From Jacaranda mimosifolia (Eukaryota; Streptophyta; Magnoliopsida; Lamiales; Bignoniaceae): a DNA stretch of 64,000 bases. The stretch covers positions 35,382,501 through 35,446,500 of the forward strand of contig CM032117.1 in NCBI GenBank assembly GCA_018894105.1, given 5' to 3'. A program made the position numbers and the translations under genes. Below are positions 34,425-47,225 of the stretch, piece after piece. Position 1 is the stretch's first letter. Each line of letters begins with the position of its first letter. The notes beneath the pieces are model-generated. The model searched no databases. It was not told the DNA's origin and was given only the letters and a program-made list of their open reading frames with translations.

Positions 34425-37400
34425 CTAGCCAGTGCTATCTTCCTCAGAAATTCCATCCCCCGCATGCCTGTAACCAAAATCATTAAACAAGGTTGAGATC
34501 CATCCCACATTGCATGGGAAGCCCCATAATATAGCACTATTAAGAAGGCTTGCCAAGTTACCAACATTTTTACCAAATACAAGGTCATCAACAATAGTGT
34601 CTCCCCAATATATTCATCTGTCCATCCACCTCCTACTTAGTCGTATAAACACCCAAATATTTTTAATGTAATGCAATGTACCTATGATTTCCTTTAACTG
34701 TGGCTTTACCTACTTAAGTGGTAAACTAACAATTTATGTTTCTCACAGTTTTCAATATATGTGACTCTATATTTCTGAGATAATGATATACACGAATCCA
34801 TGACCCTCTTAAACAAACTTTTCACATACAATGCATACACATTTGCATTTGCCCCACGTACATTTTTCCTCAACCAGCTACATTTTCCCCCACGTACATT
34901 TGCCCCACGTATGCAGCCAAAGATAGAGATGTTATTCTGGTATTGCACAAAATTGTTTTAGGTGCATGTTCTTCATCTCTGATGGAATATATTCCATCTT
35001 ATTACAACATGATAGCCAGGAAATTAGAAGTGAACAGGAAGACTAATCATAAAAGTAAACAAGCCTGACTTAATGGCCAAGCAACCCTTGTGTCACCTGA
35101 AACTCGACTCTAAACCAACTTTTATAGTTTCATTAGTAAGAATTCTTATTTTCTGAAGTTCAGTACTTTGATTAATTTAATTGATTAAAGTCAGTGAGTG
35201 CATGATTATGACCTACTGGGGCAGCCAAATGTCTTCCTTTTCATTGTTTAACCAATTCATATCAATTATTTGAATCCTGATTTTATATCAAAGGCATCCT
35301 ACTTTCGTTTCAAAGCTCTTGGTGTTTTCTTCTATCTCCTTCTACTCTAAATAGGGACAGGAACATGTCACCAAACAATTCATATTTCCTTGGACTGCAG
35401 ACAGAAAAAATCATATATGCTGTTCTTCTTTTTCTTTTATTGTTAAAAGAATATTTCTCATGGTTTGCTCAGGGACAAGCGACAGTTGTCTGAGCATATA
35501 TCAACTAAAATTCAATTTCAGTATGTTGCATCAACCAGAATTTTCCAATGATGTCAGTTTTACCAAAATGTATTATAATGCATGTATTTAATTTATTCAG
35601 AGGCCTGCAGGTTCTGAAGCCATCACAAGAACACGACACTTGCCTTCTCCAAAATCCAATTTGCCCACAAGTGATATGAAATATAAAGCATGCAAGCGTC
35701 AAGGTTCAGAAACAAACCTCCAAGATGTGGTCAAGTTACGAGCTTTTCTGTCCAACTGCAGATTTTCTAAAGCAGCAGAAGCACGGACGACATCTTCAGG
35801 AAGTTCATCGTTGTCGTATCTCCAATTGTATTCATCTTTCCTATAGCCAGATGTAGATGACCCAGCTCTTCGATCTAAAACTCAAACAAATAAGAGGACA
35901 TAAAACTATTTAATTGATGTTGTAGTACCAACTTCAAAGAGTTATACTACTTACCAGATGATTGTGAAACAGGATAATGCCTGCAAGGTTGCATCACATG
36001 AACTATAGTTATGAATTGAAACATTAACCGAGTAAAAGAAAAGAAGAAAGGTAATAATAATTGATCGTGAACCTTCCTAGTGGAGGTAAACCCCCAGCAA
36101 CTGTTGATGGTGAAGGTCTCCTAATATTTCGAGCTTCCAAATTTGATAGAGATTCAGCATCTGTAGAGGCCAATCTCCTGTTGCTACCCCTTCCTTGAGA
36201 CAAATTCTACAAAAATGCACATGAAAATGTGAAAGAAAGCTAATCATTCTAAGAAAGAGAAGAAAATCGGATTATATTGATTCATGTCTTTTAGCATGGG
36301 TAGTGATCAGTGTCACATGCGCTATTTAACTTTATCCCTTTCGCACATGAAAATATCACAAAGCACAAAGTTTTAATTGTATAGCTTCTCTAAGAAAACC
36401 AGTTGTCATCAAGAATTGTTGGCTTGGGGTTTAGAAGAAAACTACACTATAACTGCCTGTGAACTTCAAGGTAACATGTATTGCAGAAAAGACATAAACA
36501 TAAAAAAAAAAAATATATATATATATATGCCTACATATATATTCCAGGATCATATACAGAGTTAACATATGTAGTGGAATTCATCAGACCTCATACTTCA
36601 AGAATCCCTCAAGAACATCCAAAAGCAAAGGCCCACTGTCCCCGTTCCGATTAAGGTCATATCCATTCTTGCTGCTAAATTCTTTTAATTCAGATTTCCA
36701 GGAATCCTTTGGCTGAAATTGAAAAAGAAATTTAACAAAACTGTCCACCTTAAATAAATAAATCCAACTGTGAAAATAGTCCAAGTAACAACAGTGTGGA
36801 GAAAATACCAAATTACACTCTGGAAGGTAGACTTTCAATGTGTGGTTTAATTGAGCCCAATCCAAATATTCACATATTAGTGCAGTTAGAAGCCTTCCTG
36901 AATTAAGATATCAAAACGCAGACAGGGAGGTAAAATCATATTAGCTCACAAAAATCTCATAGAACTTGAGCTCCAAAAGCACCTGCCAAAGTACTAATTA
37001 TCCTAATACAGCTTTCAGCATTTGGAAGTATTATTTCCATAATGTTCAGAACAGACTCAAGTAATTATATGAAAACGTATATATTTGAATATTTCAAAAA
37101 TAAGTCGAAAATATTTTCTAATTTGGTCTGCATGGTCATCAAAATCCATAAATGGCACACTGTTCTTATAGATTTCAAAGTAACTGGAAATGTTTTGTCT
37201 TCGGGATGCGAAAAGAGAAAATGGCGAAAAAGAAAAATTATGATGTGGTGTTACATAAATGTGCATCCACATTATGGAAAAAAAGAGAATGCGACTGTTG
37301 GAACTAAAATTACCTGAAGGAGAGTTATGGAGCTGCTTTGCACGATCATTGCAGCTACCCAGTAGTGCAGGAGGCAGACCTTCTTCTTTCTCTATTACCC

Positions 37401-38355
37401 TATCCTCCTCTTCAATAGCTTCAAATACACTAGCTCTCAGCTCAGCCTAAAACCAAGAAAAGCAGAATTTTTTAGCATATTTTATGGAACCAACTATAGA
37501 GGGACATTTCTTCATTATTAGGTGTAAGTTTACATGCATGTTCTTCATAAGTATTTAGAAATACATGTTAGGCAGATTTATAACCAAAAATCTTTTAATA
37601 AACTGAAAAACTACGAACACTGCACTTTTACTATTATATTTACCTACTAAAATCTAAGAACCTTTACGAGCCTTCTACAATAGCAACAAAAAACCAACAA
37701 GCATTATAACACAGATTCACATATCACTGAATTATTCCAAGTTAAGACTCTTTAAAACCCAAATTCACATATCATTAAATTATTCATAAGTAGAAATTAA
37801 AAACTCCAACACTAACTAAATTACCATACACGATGGTGAAACAATCTCAAAAGCAACCATCAGTAAATTCCTAAGGCCCCCACATCATAAAATTTAACCT
37901 TTGACATTTTAACTAGCATTGAGTACCTTTATTTACTTTTCCAGTCAGCCAAATCTCAAGCTAATATATAAGCATGAAATCAAGTAGTATAACAGAATTT
38001 ACACACATTTTACAACACTCCAAGAAGCTACCATCAACAGCTACCGAAAATTAATAAATAAATATACAAAACCCATAATTTTTAAAAACAAGAAAAATTA
38101 TCTCAGCAATACACTCGAAATTACATGATCCAGTAAACTTATTTGTTTCCCAGAATACAAGGGGGAAAAAAGCTAAAGGACAAAATTGATATGAAAAATG
38201 AGAAATTATAACGGAAAAATAGAATTTATCATAAATGGAAATATTATAAAGAAGGCAGTGATGCTAACACGGATCTTGGCAAGGACGCCTTTCTTCTCGA
38301 GAGTACGAGTGACCAGGGTTTTTAAATCCATCATTTCTCTCGTATAATCATCCAT
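34425..38355 (-). CDS. TON1: TONNEAU1 (TON1) protein, FOP-family centrosomal-like protein, 8 exons
   Basis: The coding exons (minus strand) are 38355-38269, 37446-37314, 36897-36809, 36712-36590, 36206-36073, 35980-35955, 35874-35718 and 34467-34425. Every intron has GT...AG ends and the joined frame is open for 263 aa. The N-terminus MDDYTREMMDLKTLVTRTLEKKG and the following AELRASVFEAIEEEDRVI are the FOP/TON1 signature. Residues ~74-105 (LLTALICEYLDWAQLNHTL) form the LisH-type dimerisation motif, and DSWKSEL...GDSGPLLLDVLEGFL is equally conserved. The C-terminal third is Ser/Arg-rich and ends EEDSTG. In Arabidopsis, TON1 acts with TRM proteins and a PP2A phosphatase to build cortical microtubule arrays and the preprophase band. 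I see no damage. The longest intron is 35717-34468. Confidence 0.96.
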
Positions 38356-38786
38356 TTTTCAAAATTTTCCCAATGTTCGAAGGATTTCTCCTCACCTCGA
38401 AAAAATTAAAAGGGCCCTTTTTTGAATGCTTTCAAGTGTTTGATTGAGTAATTGTTGGGTTCGAACTGAGAGGAGCAATGGGTGGTATGCGAAGTTTAGA
38501 AAGAGGCGAAGTTAAAGTTTCATTGAGTCACCTCCTGTGACCTACTCTCCAATTCTATGAATTATAGGTTAAGTCGCTTTCTATATTGTCACGTGATAAC
38601 AATTCTATTCGATGGGTTTTAGCGAATTTACTAGGTATTGCATAAAACTGTGTGAAACTGGCCGTGAGAGGAGCTGGTGAAAAATTCCTTCGTCCCTAGT
38701 TGGAAAATTCTATCCCAAAAGTGATAAATCTAATATATATATATATATAGTAAAATAATATTTTATTTTATTTTAAGTATATTTTT
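38356..38786 (-). promoter_or_regulatory. TON1 5' flank, bounded by a MULE
   Basis: The 431 bp between the TON1 start codon and the edge of MULE A must hold the 5' UTR and core promoter, unless transcription starts inside the transposon. The first ~270 bp are of mixed composition (CACGTG-related CACGTGAT near 38591) and the distal ~80 bp are a TA-rich run. No TATA box position is clear. Confidence 0.5.
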
Positions 38787-38945
38787 GGGCCACTTATTAA
38801 AAAGTACCAAATGCACTTTCCAATTTAGTAATCAATCCCTACTTGATTTTTGTTAGAACAAACTCCCTAGTTTTGTTAAATTGTTAGAAATTACTCCCTA
38901 CTCACTTGATTTGACAAAAATGTCCTTAAGTATCATATTTTTCAT
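38787..38945 (+). repeat. MULE A left terminal inverted repeat
   Basis: It aligns with the complement of 59858 downwards (the transposase-side end of MULE B) at high identity, e.g. CCCTAGTTTTGTTAAA, and with the complement of 54591 downwards at lower identity. The two ends of the family therefore differ from each other more than the same end differs between copies. Confidence 0.9.
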
Positions 38946-39196
38946 ACATTTTTTCTCACTTCTTCTCCAACCGGATAAGCAAACAGTAAACCCTATCATA
39001 CGCTCATTACCAAAAACAGAAAGAACAGAAAAAATGCAACAAGCTGCACGGCGAGAAAGAGAATAACGTCAGAGCCAAAAACCACCAACCCAACAGCTGC
39101 ATTGTCTTCTTCTCTTTTTATTTTCATCATTTTCGGGTTTCATCTTCTTCTAAGTTTCTTCCCAATTGCTTCTGAGTTTCTTATATTTTTCCGACA

Positions 39197-42100
39197 ATGT
39201 CAACTAGTAGTGAAGCAAGTGTGCTCAATCAAGTGTTGGGGAGTTGCCGCTACAAAGACCAGCTCCATATAATGCCAATTAAGGATAGTATGATTTTAAT
39301 GGATATGTACATTAATCTCGCAAGAAAATGGAGTGAAATCAACGCAGAGCACTTCAGTTTGCAATATATAGATCCACATCAGAGAATGTACATGAGTTTA
39401 ACTGATGACGATGATGTCATAAATATGGTCTTACTGCATTTGACATTAAAGATGAACATTGTTGACATCCTGGTAAACCGAAAGGATGAATCAAGCAGCA
39501 GAGAAAAGAAGAGCAATGATGCTTTTAGGTAATACTTCTACCGAATCTCAACTTTACTACAGTTTGTAAAGTTTTGTACTTGAAGTGTTCTGAAATTGCA
39601 CTCTGTTTATTTGAAAATCTTTCTGTACTTGGAGCATTCTAAATTATACTTCATTGCAGTTAACATTGTACATCATCTCACAAAAATTATACTTTATTCT
39701 GTAAGTTTTATACTTCAAGTGTTCTACTAAAGGATTATCTAAAACTGTACCGTAACTTGTAGAGGTTTATACTTGAAGTGTTCCAAATTGTACGTAATAT
39801 ATACAAAATTATACTTTCTATTTTCTGAAATTATTCATTTAACAGAAACTGTACTGAAGTTGCTAGGGTTTTATACTTCAATTGTTCGAAAATTGTACTT
39901 CATTTCACACAAATTTGTACTCCAGCTATCTGAAATTGTACTTCATTTTACTAAAATTGTACTCTATTATTTAAGTTTTATACTCTATTATTTCACTAAA
40001 TTTGCACTCCAGTTATCTGAAATTGTACTTCATTTCACTAAAATTTCTACTATTTGATTATCCAAAGTTATACTGCTATTGCTAACGGTTTATACCTAAA
40101 GTGTTCAAAAACTTTACATCTTTTTACTTAAAATTGTGCTTCAACCTTTTGAGATTATACTTTATTTTACACAATTTTTACTTATTTATTGAAGGTCTAC
40201 ATTTTAAGGGTTGTATTTACCGATTATCCAAAATACACTGCAATTGTTAGGGCTTTATACTTCAAGAGATTGAAATTGTACTTCACTCTATCTAAAATTA
40301 TACATTTATTTCATGATATTATATTTTCTTCTGTACTTCATTTTACAGAAACCTGTACTCTTTTCATTGAAGTTCTATACTTCAAGTGTTCGTAAATTGT
40401 ACGTCATTTTATATAAACTTGTACTTCAGTTATCTAAATCTATTATTCGACTATCATATTTTCTGTTAATAAATTATCCAATTTGTACTGCAATTGCTAA
40501 GGTTTTATACTTCAAGTGTTCAAAAATTGTTCTACACTTTACATAAACTGTGCTTCTATTTTTTAAAATTATACTTCATTTTATACATTATTTTATATAT
40601 GTTTGTACTCTTGTCACTAAAGTTATATACTTCAGGTATTCTGAAATTGTACTTCATGTAAACGCCACTCCATTCATTGAAGTTCTATACCTCAAGTGTT
40701 CGAAGTTGTACTTCACTTTATTTGAAGTTGTACTTTATTTTATTTGAACTTGTACTTTAATTTTTGAACCTATTATTTTACTTTGAAGCGTGTAATAATG
40801 TATCATCCCAAAATTATATTGCAAGAGCCAAGGTTTTATACTTCAGTTTTTCCAAAATTGTACTTTACATTATCAAAAGTTGTACTTCGAATTTTTGAAC
40901 TTATATTTCAGTTCTTACATAATTTCACATAAATCTGTATATTATTTTCATTGAAGTTCTATACTTCTGGTATTCCGAAATTGTACTTCAATTCTTTTAC
41001 TTTTGTACTTCTATTTTTTGAAACCATACTTCATTTTGTACATCATTCTACCTAAACTTGTACTCCATTCATTAAAGTTCTATACTTCAAATGTATGAAG
41101 TTGTATTTCATTTTATCTGAACTTGTACTTTAATTATCTGAACCTATTATTTTACTTTTAAGCGTGTAATAATGTATCATCCCAAAATTATACTGCAAGA
41201 ACCTAGGTTTTATACTTCAGAAATTCGAAATTGTACTTCACATTATCAAAAGTTGTACTTCGAATTTCTGAACATATATTTCAGTTCTTACATAATTTTA
41301 CCTAAATCTGTATATTCTTTTCATTGAAGTTCTATACTTCAGGTATTCTGAAATTGTACTTCACTTTGATAATATTGTACTTCAAGTTTATACTTTACCG
41401 AAATTTGTACTCCATTTTATAAATCATTTTACCGAAATTTGTACTCCATTCATGGAAGTTCTATACTTCAAGTTTTTCGAAGTTGTACTTAATTTTATCT
41501 GAACTTATATGTCATGATCTGAATCTATTATTTAATTTAGAAGTGACTACTAATTGATTATCCAATAACTATACTGCAATAGCTAAAGTTTTATACTTCA
41601 GAAGTTCGAAATTGTACTTCACATTATCAAAAGTTGTACTTCGAATTTCTGAACTTATATTTCAGTTCTTACATAATTTCACCTAAATCTGTATATTCTT
41701 TTCATTGAAGTTCTATAATTCAGGTATTCCGAAATTGTGCTTCAATTCTTTTACTTTTGTACTTCTATTTTTTGAAACCATACTTCATTTTGTACATCAT
41801 TCTATCTAAACTTGTACTCCATTCATTAAAGTTTTATACTTCAAATGTATGAAGTTGTACTTCATTTTATCTGAACTTGTACTTTAATTATCTGAACCTA
41901 TTATTTTACTTTTAAGCGTGTAATAATGTATCATCCCAAAATTATACTGCAAGAGCCATACTTTAATTATCTGAACCTATTATTTTACTTTTAAGCGTGT
42001 AATAATGTATCATCCCAAAATTATACTGCAAGAGCCAAGGTTTTATACTTCAGTTGTTCCGAAATTGTATTTCACATTATCAAAAGTTGTATTTCGAATT

Positions 42101-44841
42101 TCTGAACTTATATTTCAGTTCTTACATGATTTCACCTAAATCTGTATATTCTTTTCATTGAAGTTCTATACTTCAGGTTATTCTGAAATTGTACTTCAAT
42201 TTTTTTACTTTTGTACTTCTATTTTTTGAAACCATACTTCATTTTGTACATCATTCTACCTAAACTTGTACTCCATTCATTAAAGTTCTATACTTCAAAT
42301 ATATGAAGTTGTACTTCATTTTATCTGAACTTGTACTTTAATTATCTGAACCTATTATTTAACTTTTAAGCATGTACTAATGTATGAACCTATTATTTAA
42401 CTTTTAAGCATGTACTAATGTATGATCCAAAAATAATACTGCAAGAGCTAAGGTTTTATACTTCAGTTGTTCTGAAATTGTACTTTACATTATCAAAAGT
42501 TGTACTTCGAATTTCTGAACTTATATTTCAGTTCTTACATAATTTCACCTAAATCTGTATATTCTTTTCATTGAAGTTCTATACTTCAGGTATTCCAAAA
42601 TTGTACTTCAATTCTTTTACTTCCGTTTCTTAAATTATCCTTAAATTTATACATCATTTTATCTAGATCTGTACTCTTTCATTTGAAGTTATGTACTTCA
42701 AGTGTTCCAAATTGTACTTAGTTTTATGTTAACTTATACTTCAATTTTCTGAATCTCTTATTTAATTTTCAAGTGTTCTACTAATGAATTATCCAAAAAA
42801 TTATACTGCAATTGCTGCGTTTTATACTTCTATTGTTATGAAATTGTACTTCGTTTATTTGAAATTATACCACAATGATGAATTATTCTACCTAAAATTA
42901 TACTTCATTTGTCAACCTCAAGGGATGCAGTCGAGGAGGAAATTGGCTCGACCAATGCATCGCACAATGAATTTGCTATAATTAGCAACTCAATTGATGC
43001 ATGGAGGAATTGCATCTATGGAAAGGGTGAAACATTCAAGGATGCTCAGGAGTTCAGAATTATGCTTAAGAATCATGCAGTGTCTACTTTACGATCATTC
43101 AAATACAAGAAAAATGACAGCAAAAAAATCATAGCCATTTGCAGTGACGAAAAATGCAAATGGAGAATCTATGCATCAAGGCATGAAGCTGATAAACTAT
43201 TTGACATTCGAAAATGCAATCTAGAGCACACATGTGGTGAGGCTAATCTTCGGACAAGGGGATATCCTAAAGCCAATTCCGCTTGGGTTACTAACGTAAT
43301 GAAGGATAAATTGATATCAGAGCCATGTTATCGGCCCTCTACCATATTGAAAGATATCCACAGAGAATATGGTGTGGAACTTAGGCACCATAAAGCATGG
43401 ATGGATAAGGAATTAGCTATGCATGACATCCATGGAGCTGAGAAGGGATCTTATGACAAGTTGAGGTGGTACTGTGATGCTGTGAATAGGACAAACCCTG
43501 GAAGTATTGCAGACTGTGAGATTGACCCAATCAGTCAAAAATTTCGTCGGCTATTTATATGTTTCAATGCCTGCCTTCTTGGTTTTCTTAGGGGATGCAG
43601 GCCATTGATATTCTTGGACGGCACCCATATTAAAAATAAATACAAAGGAGTCTTACTCAGCGTTGTCAGTAAGGATGCTAATGATGACTTATTCACGTTA
43701 GCATATGCAGTTGTTGACTCTGAAAATGATATTAATTGGGAATGGTTCTGCTTTAAGCTGAGAAGTGTCTTAGATTCTGAATATCTGCCTGGCTTATCAA
43801 GGTTTACTTTCTTCTCCGATCGACATCCAGGTCTTCTCAAGGCCCTCCCCATGATATTTCCCGGTAGCCACCATGCATATTGCTTGAGACACTTAGTGGA
43901 TAACTTTAAGAAACAGGTAAGTTTCCTCTATATTTTTTTGTGAGACAATTATATGAAATAAACTCTACTTCATAACATTAAGCACATTACTATTCTATTA
44001 TTTTAAATTCAGGTATTAAGGAAGTACCCTCTACATAACAAGAAACATTGGTGTTCTGTTTTTATGAAAGTTGCATATGCGCCTACAAGGCAGGAGTATA
44101 CCCGACATATAGACAGCGTCTTTGGAGTCAATGCCCCTTGCCAGAGACTTTATTATGCAGTCTGACCCACCATGTTGGGCAAATTCCTTATTCAGTGGAG
44201 ATCATTGGGGGGTAATAAACAATAATCAAGCAGAAAGTTGGAATAACTGGGTTAAACCAGCCCGATTTATGCCAGTTGCAGCCATGGTTGATCACATACG
44301 CATGCAAATAATGGTTATGGTGCATGATAGATGAGAAGAATCTCATAAGATGATTGGTCAATTATGTCCCAAGCAAGAGAAGAAGTTGGCAATCAATCAT
44401 ATGCGTTCTCGTAACTTAAAAGTTGTCATGTCTAGCGGTTGGAGCTTTGAGGTGATTGAGCAAGATAAATCGTATGCTGTGGATTTACATAGCAGAGTTT
44501 GTTCGTGCATAGCATGGCAGATTGATAAAATACCATGCAGACATGCTTGTGCTTGTATCGAGTCAAAGTCACTTTCACCGTATGACTTCACCGATCAATA
44601 CTACCGAGTTGAGATGTATCAACAAGCATACCAAGCAGTTATAAACCCTATTCCTACGTTTGATATGCATATGTTCCCTGTAGATGATGATGATATCATT
44701 CATGCACCTGATTGTCGATCTCAGCCTGGGCGTAGAAGGACACGGAGGATTCTATCACAGATTGAGAAACGTGTAATTAAGTGTAAAAGGTGTGGTAGAA
44801 CAGGGCATAATCGTCTCACTTGCAAAGAATCAGTAAACTAG
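39197..44841 (+). pseudogene. MURA-type (MULE) transposase, three exons, one frameshift and one stop
   Basis: The exons are 39197-39528, 42923-43916 and 44013-44841. The first junction joins NDAF-R-DAVEEE in phase, and the second is GTAAG...TTCAG. Exon 2 carries the N-terminal Mutator DNA-binding region (TFKDAQEFR, CKWRIYASRH, TCG) and the DDE core: FLDGTHIKNKYKG (Asp, 43617-43619) and FFSDRHPGLLKAL (Asp, 43818-43820). Exon 3 has NNNQAESWNNW (Glu, near 44233), a SWIM zinc finger (VCSCIAWQ...PCRHACA) and a CCHC knuckle (CKRCGRTGHNRLTC). A one-base shift near 44119 and TGA at 44332-44334 (probably from CGA) inactivate it. All catalytic and zinc residues remain, so decay is recent. Confidence 0.93.
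39529..42922 (+). repeat. 3.4-kb transposase intron 1 filled with diverged tandem repeats
   Basis: The intron begins GTAATACTTC and ends CTCAAG. Throughout, short units of the type 'tGTACTTCAttttat...ATACTTCAagtgttc' recur. In the second half they form a higher-order unit: the phrase TTCGAATTT-TGAAC occurs at about 40888, 41257, 41639, 42094 and 42508 (steps of ~370-455 bp), with embedded local duplications (e.g. around 41950-42010 and 42360-42420). ORFs in this stretch are repeat readings. The same repeat type survives, inverted, in MULE B at about 58230-58790. Confidence 0.88.
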
Positions 44842-46435
44842 TTAACTTTTGTACGTCAATCAGGGATAATTGTACTTGATTTGTTCCTATTTGCACCTCA
44901 TTTGGGCTATGTTGTACTTAATATAGCGTGAAATTAGCATTCTTGCATGTTTTCGGTACACTACTTAACTTTTGTACGTCAATCAGGGATAATTGTACTT
45001 GATTTGTTCCCATTTGCACCTCAGTTGGGCAACTTTGTACTTAATATAGCGTGAAATTAGCATTCTTGCATGTTTTTGGTACACTAGTTAACTTTTGTAC
45101 GTTAATCAGGGATAATTGTACTTGATTTGTTCCCATTTGCACCTCATTTGGGCTATGTTGTACTTAATATAGCGTGAAATTAGCATTCTTGCATGTTTTT
45201 GGTACACTAGTTAACTTTTGTACGTCAATCAGGGATAATTGTACTATATTTGTTCCCATTTGCACCTCAGTTGGGCAACTTTGTACTTAATATAGCGTGA
45301 AATTAGCATTCTTGCTTGTTTTCGGTACACTAGTTAACTTTTGTACGTCAATTAGGGATAATTGTACTTCATTTGTTCCCATTTGCACCTCAATTAGGCA
45401 ACTTTGTACTTAATATAGCGTGAAATTAGCATTCTTGCTTGTTTTCGATACACTAGTTAACTTTTGTACGTCAATCAAGGATAATTGTACTTGATTTGTT
45501 CCCATTTGCACCTCAGTTGGGCTATGTTGTACTTAATATAGCGTGAAATTAGCATTCTTGCATGTTTTTGGTACACTAGTTAACTTTTGTACATCAATCA
45601 GGGATAATTGTACTTGATTTGTTCCCATTTGCACCTCAGTTGGGCTACTTTGTACTTAATATAGCGTGAAATTAGCATTCTTGCATGTTTTCGGTACACT
45701 ACTTAACTTTTGTACGTCAATCAGGGATAATTGTACTTGATTTGTTCCCATTTGCACATCAGTTGGGCAACTTTGTACTTAATATAGCATGAAATTATCA
45801 TTCTTGCATGTTTTCAGTACACTACTTAACTTTTGTACCTCAATCAGGGATAATTGTACTTGATTTGTTCCCATTTGCACCTCAGTTGGGCTACTTTGTA
45901 CTTAATATAGCGTGAAATTAGCATTCTTGCATGTTTTTGGTACACTAGTTAACTTTTGTACGTCAATCAGGGATAATTGTACTTGATTTGTTCCCATTTG
46001 CACCTCAGTTAGGCTACTTTGCACTTAATATAGCATGAAATTAGCATTCTTGCATGTTTTCGGTACACTAGTAAACTTTTGTACCGCAATCAGGGATAAT
46101 TGTACTTGATTTGTTCCCATTTGCACATCAGTGGGGCAACTTTGTACTTAATATAGCGTGAAATTAGCATTCTTGCATATTTTCGGTACAGTAGTAAACT
46201 TTTGTACCTCAATCAGGGATAATTGTACTTGATTTGTTCCCATTTGCACCTCAGTTGGGCAACTTTGTATTTAATATAGCGTGAAATTAGCATTCTTGCA
46301 TGTTTTCGGTACACTAGTTAACTTTTGTACCTCAATCAGGGATAATTGTACTTCATTTGTTCCCATTTGCACCTCAATTGGGCAACTTTGTACTTAATAT
46401 AGCGTGAAATTAGCATTCTTGCATGTTTTTAGCAA
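44837..46435 (+). repeat. Tandem array, 13 copies of a 123-bp unit
   Basis: The ATATAGCGTGAAATTA phrase (or ATAGCATG variant) occurs at 44921, 45044, 45167, 45290 and so on to 46397, exactly every 123 bp: 13 units with few substitutions. Each unit contains four GTAC words. The transposase stop codon lies within the first unit (CTAGTTAAC), so the array begins at the very end of the coding sequence. The last unit degenerates at ~46430. The uniform length and low divergence imply recent expansion or homogenisation. Confidence 0.95.
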
Positions 46436-47225
46436 TATTTTTTAATTGAAATTTGTTCAAAGATTTGCTTTTTAATTCTTGGTAATTATTAACCAAATTA
46501 TTGAAGTATGTGTTCAATATTTATCGTATGAATAAAATAATATTAAAATTTTTAAGTTGTTAATCACTTGTGTTCAACGGATGAATGTTATCAATCGCAG
46601 CAATGAAAGAATACTTATGCTTTCAAAGATGTAAAGAAATGAGAATTTTCCGATGATGTCCACACTATCATCCATACAAATTGGTACTTCACTATATCGG
46701 ATAATATCAAATTATTGTACTTGCCCATCATTACAATTATTGGAGAATAATTATTCAGTTGCTATAAGTGTACTTTAGGAAAACAAATCTTATACTTTCG
46801 TTTTTCCTAATGTGTACCTCATATCTCCAGAATTGTACTGAGATTTTAATTCGTTCCCCTGAAATGTACTTAGTTTTCCGCGAATTGTACTCAAGATCCC
46901 CACCTTGTTTCAATTGAATTGAAGCGTACTTCAACGAAGCACATTTTATACTCTCTTTATTCTGAATTGTACTTAGTTTTTCCTGAATTGTACTCAAGAT
47001 CCTCGCCTTATTTCAATTGAATTTGTGTGTTCTTCAGAGAAACGCATTTTATACTTTCTTTTTTCCGAATTTGTACCTCATTTCCCCTGAATTGTATTCA
47101 AATTCCCTATCATGTTTCAATTGAATTTAAGTTATAAATAATTAATGAAAAATTACACTTACATACAAAAAAATATTATAAACAAATTATGCTTCAATTT
47201 ACACATGTATTTACATACAAGTGAT
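46436..47225. repeat. Spacer between the convergent MULE genes, with short GTACTT-type repeats
   Basis: 46740-47110 holds three to four loosely repeated ~110-bp blocks (an 'ACACATTTTATACT' or 'GCACATTTTATACT' phrase, then 'TTGTACTTAGTTTTCC', then 'TTGTACTCAAGATCC'). The rest is AT-rich and noncoding. Both genes converge on this region, so their 3' ends and terminators should lie here. Confidence 0.6.

Noticed and set aside
39773..42981. Plus-strand ORFs with repeated YFxKLYF motifs
   Set aside because: Repeat readings inside transposase intron 1; the flanking exons splice across them in frame.
44837..46435. Possible CRISPR array (regular repeats)
   Set aside because: Units are contiguous 123-bp repeats without variable spacers, in a plant transposon.
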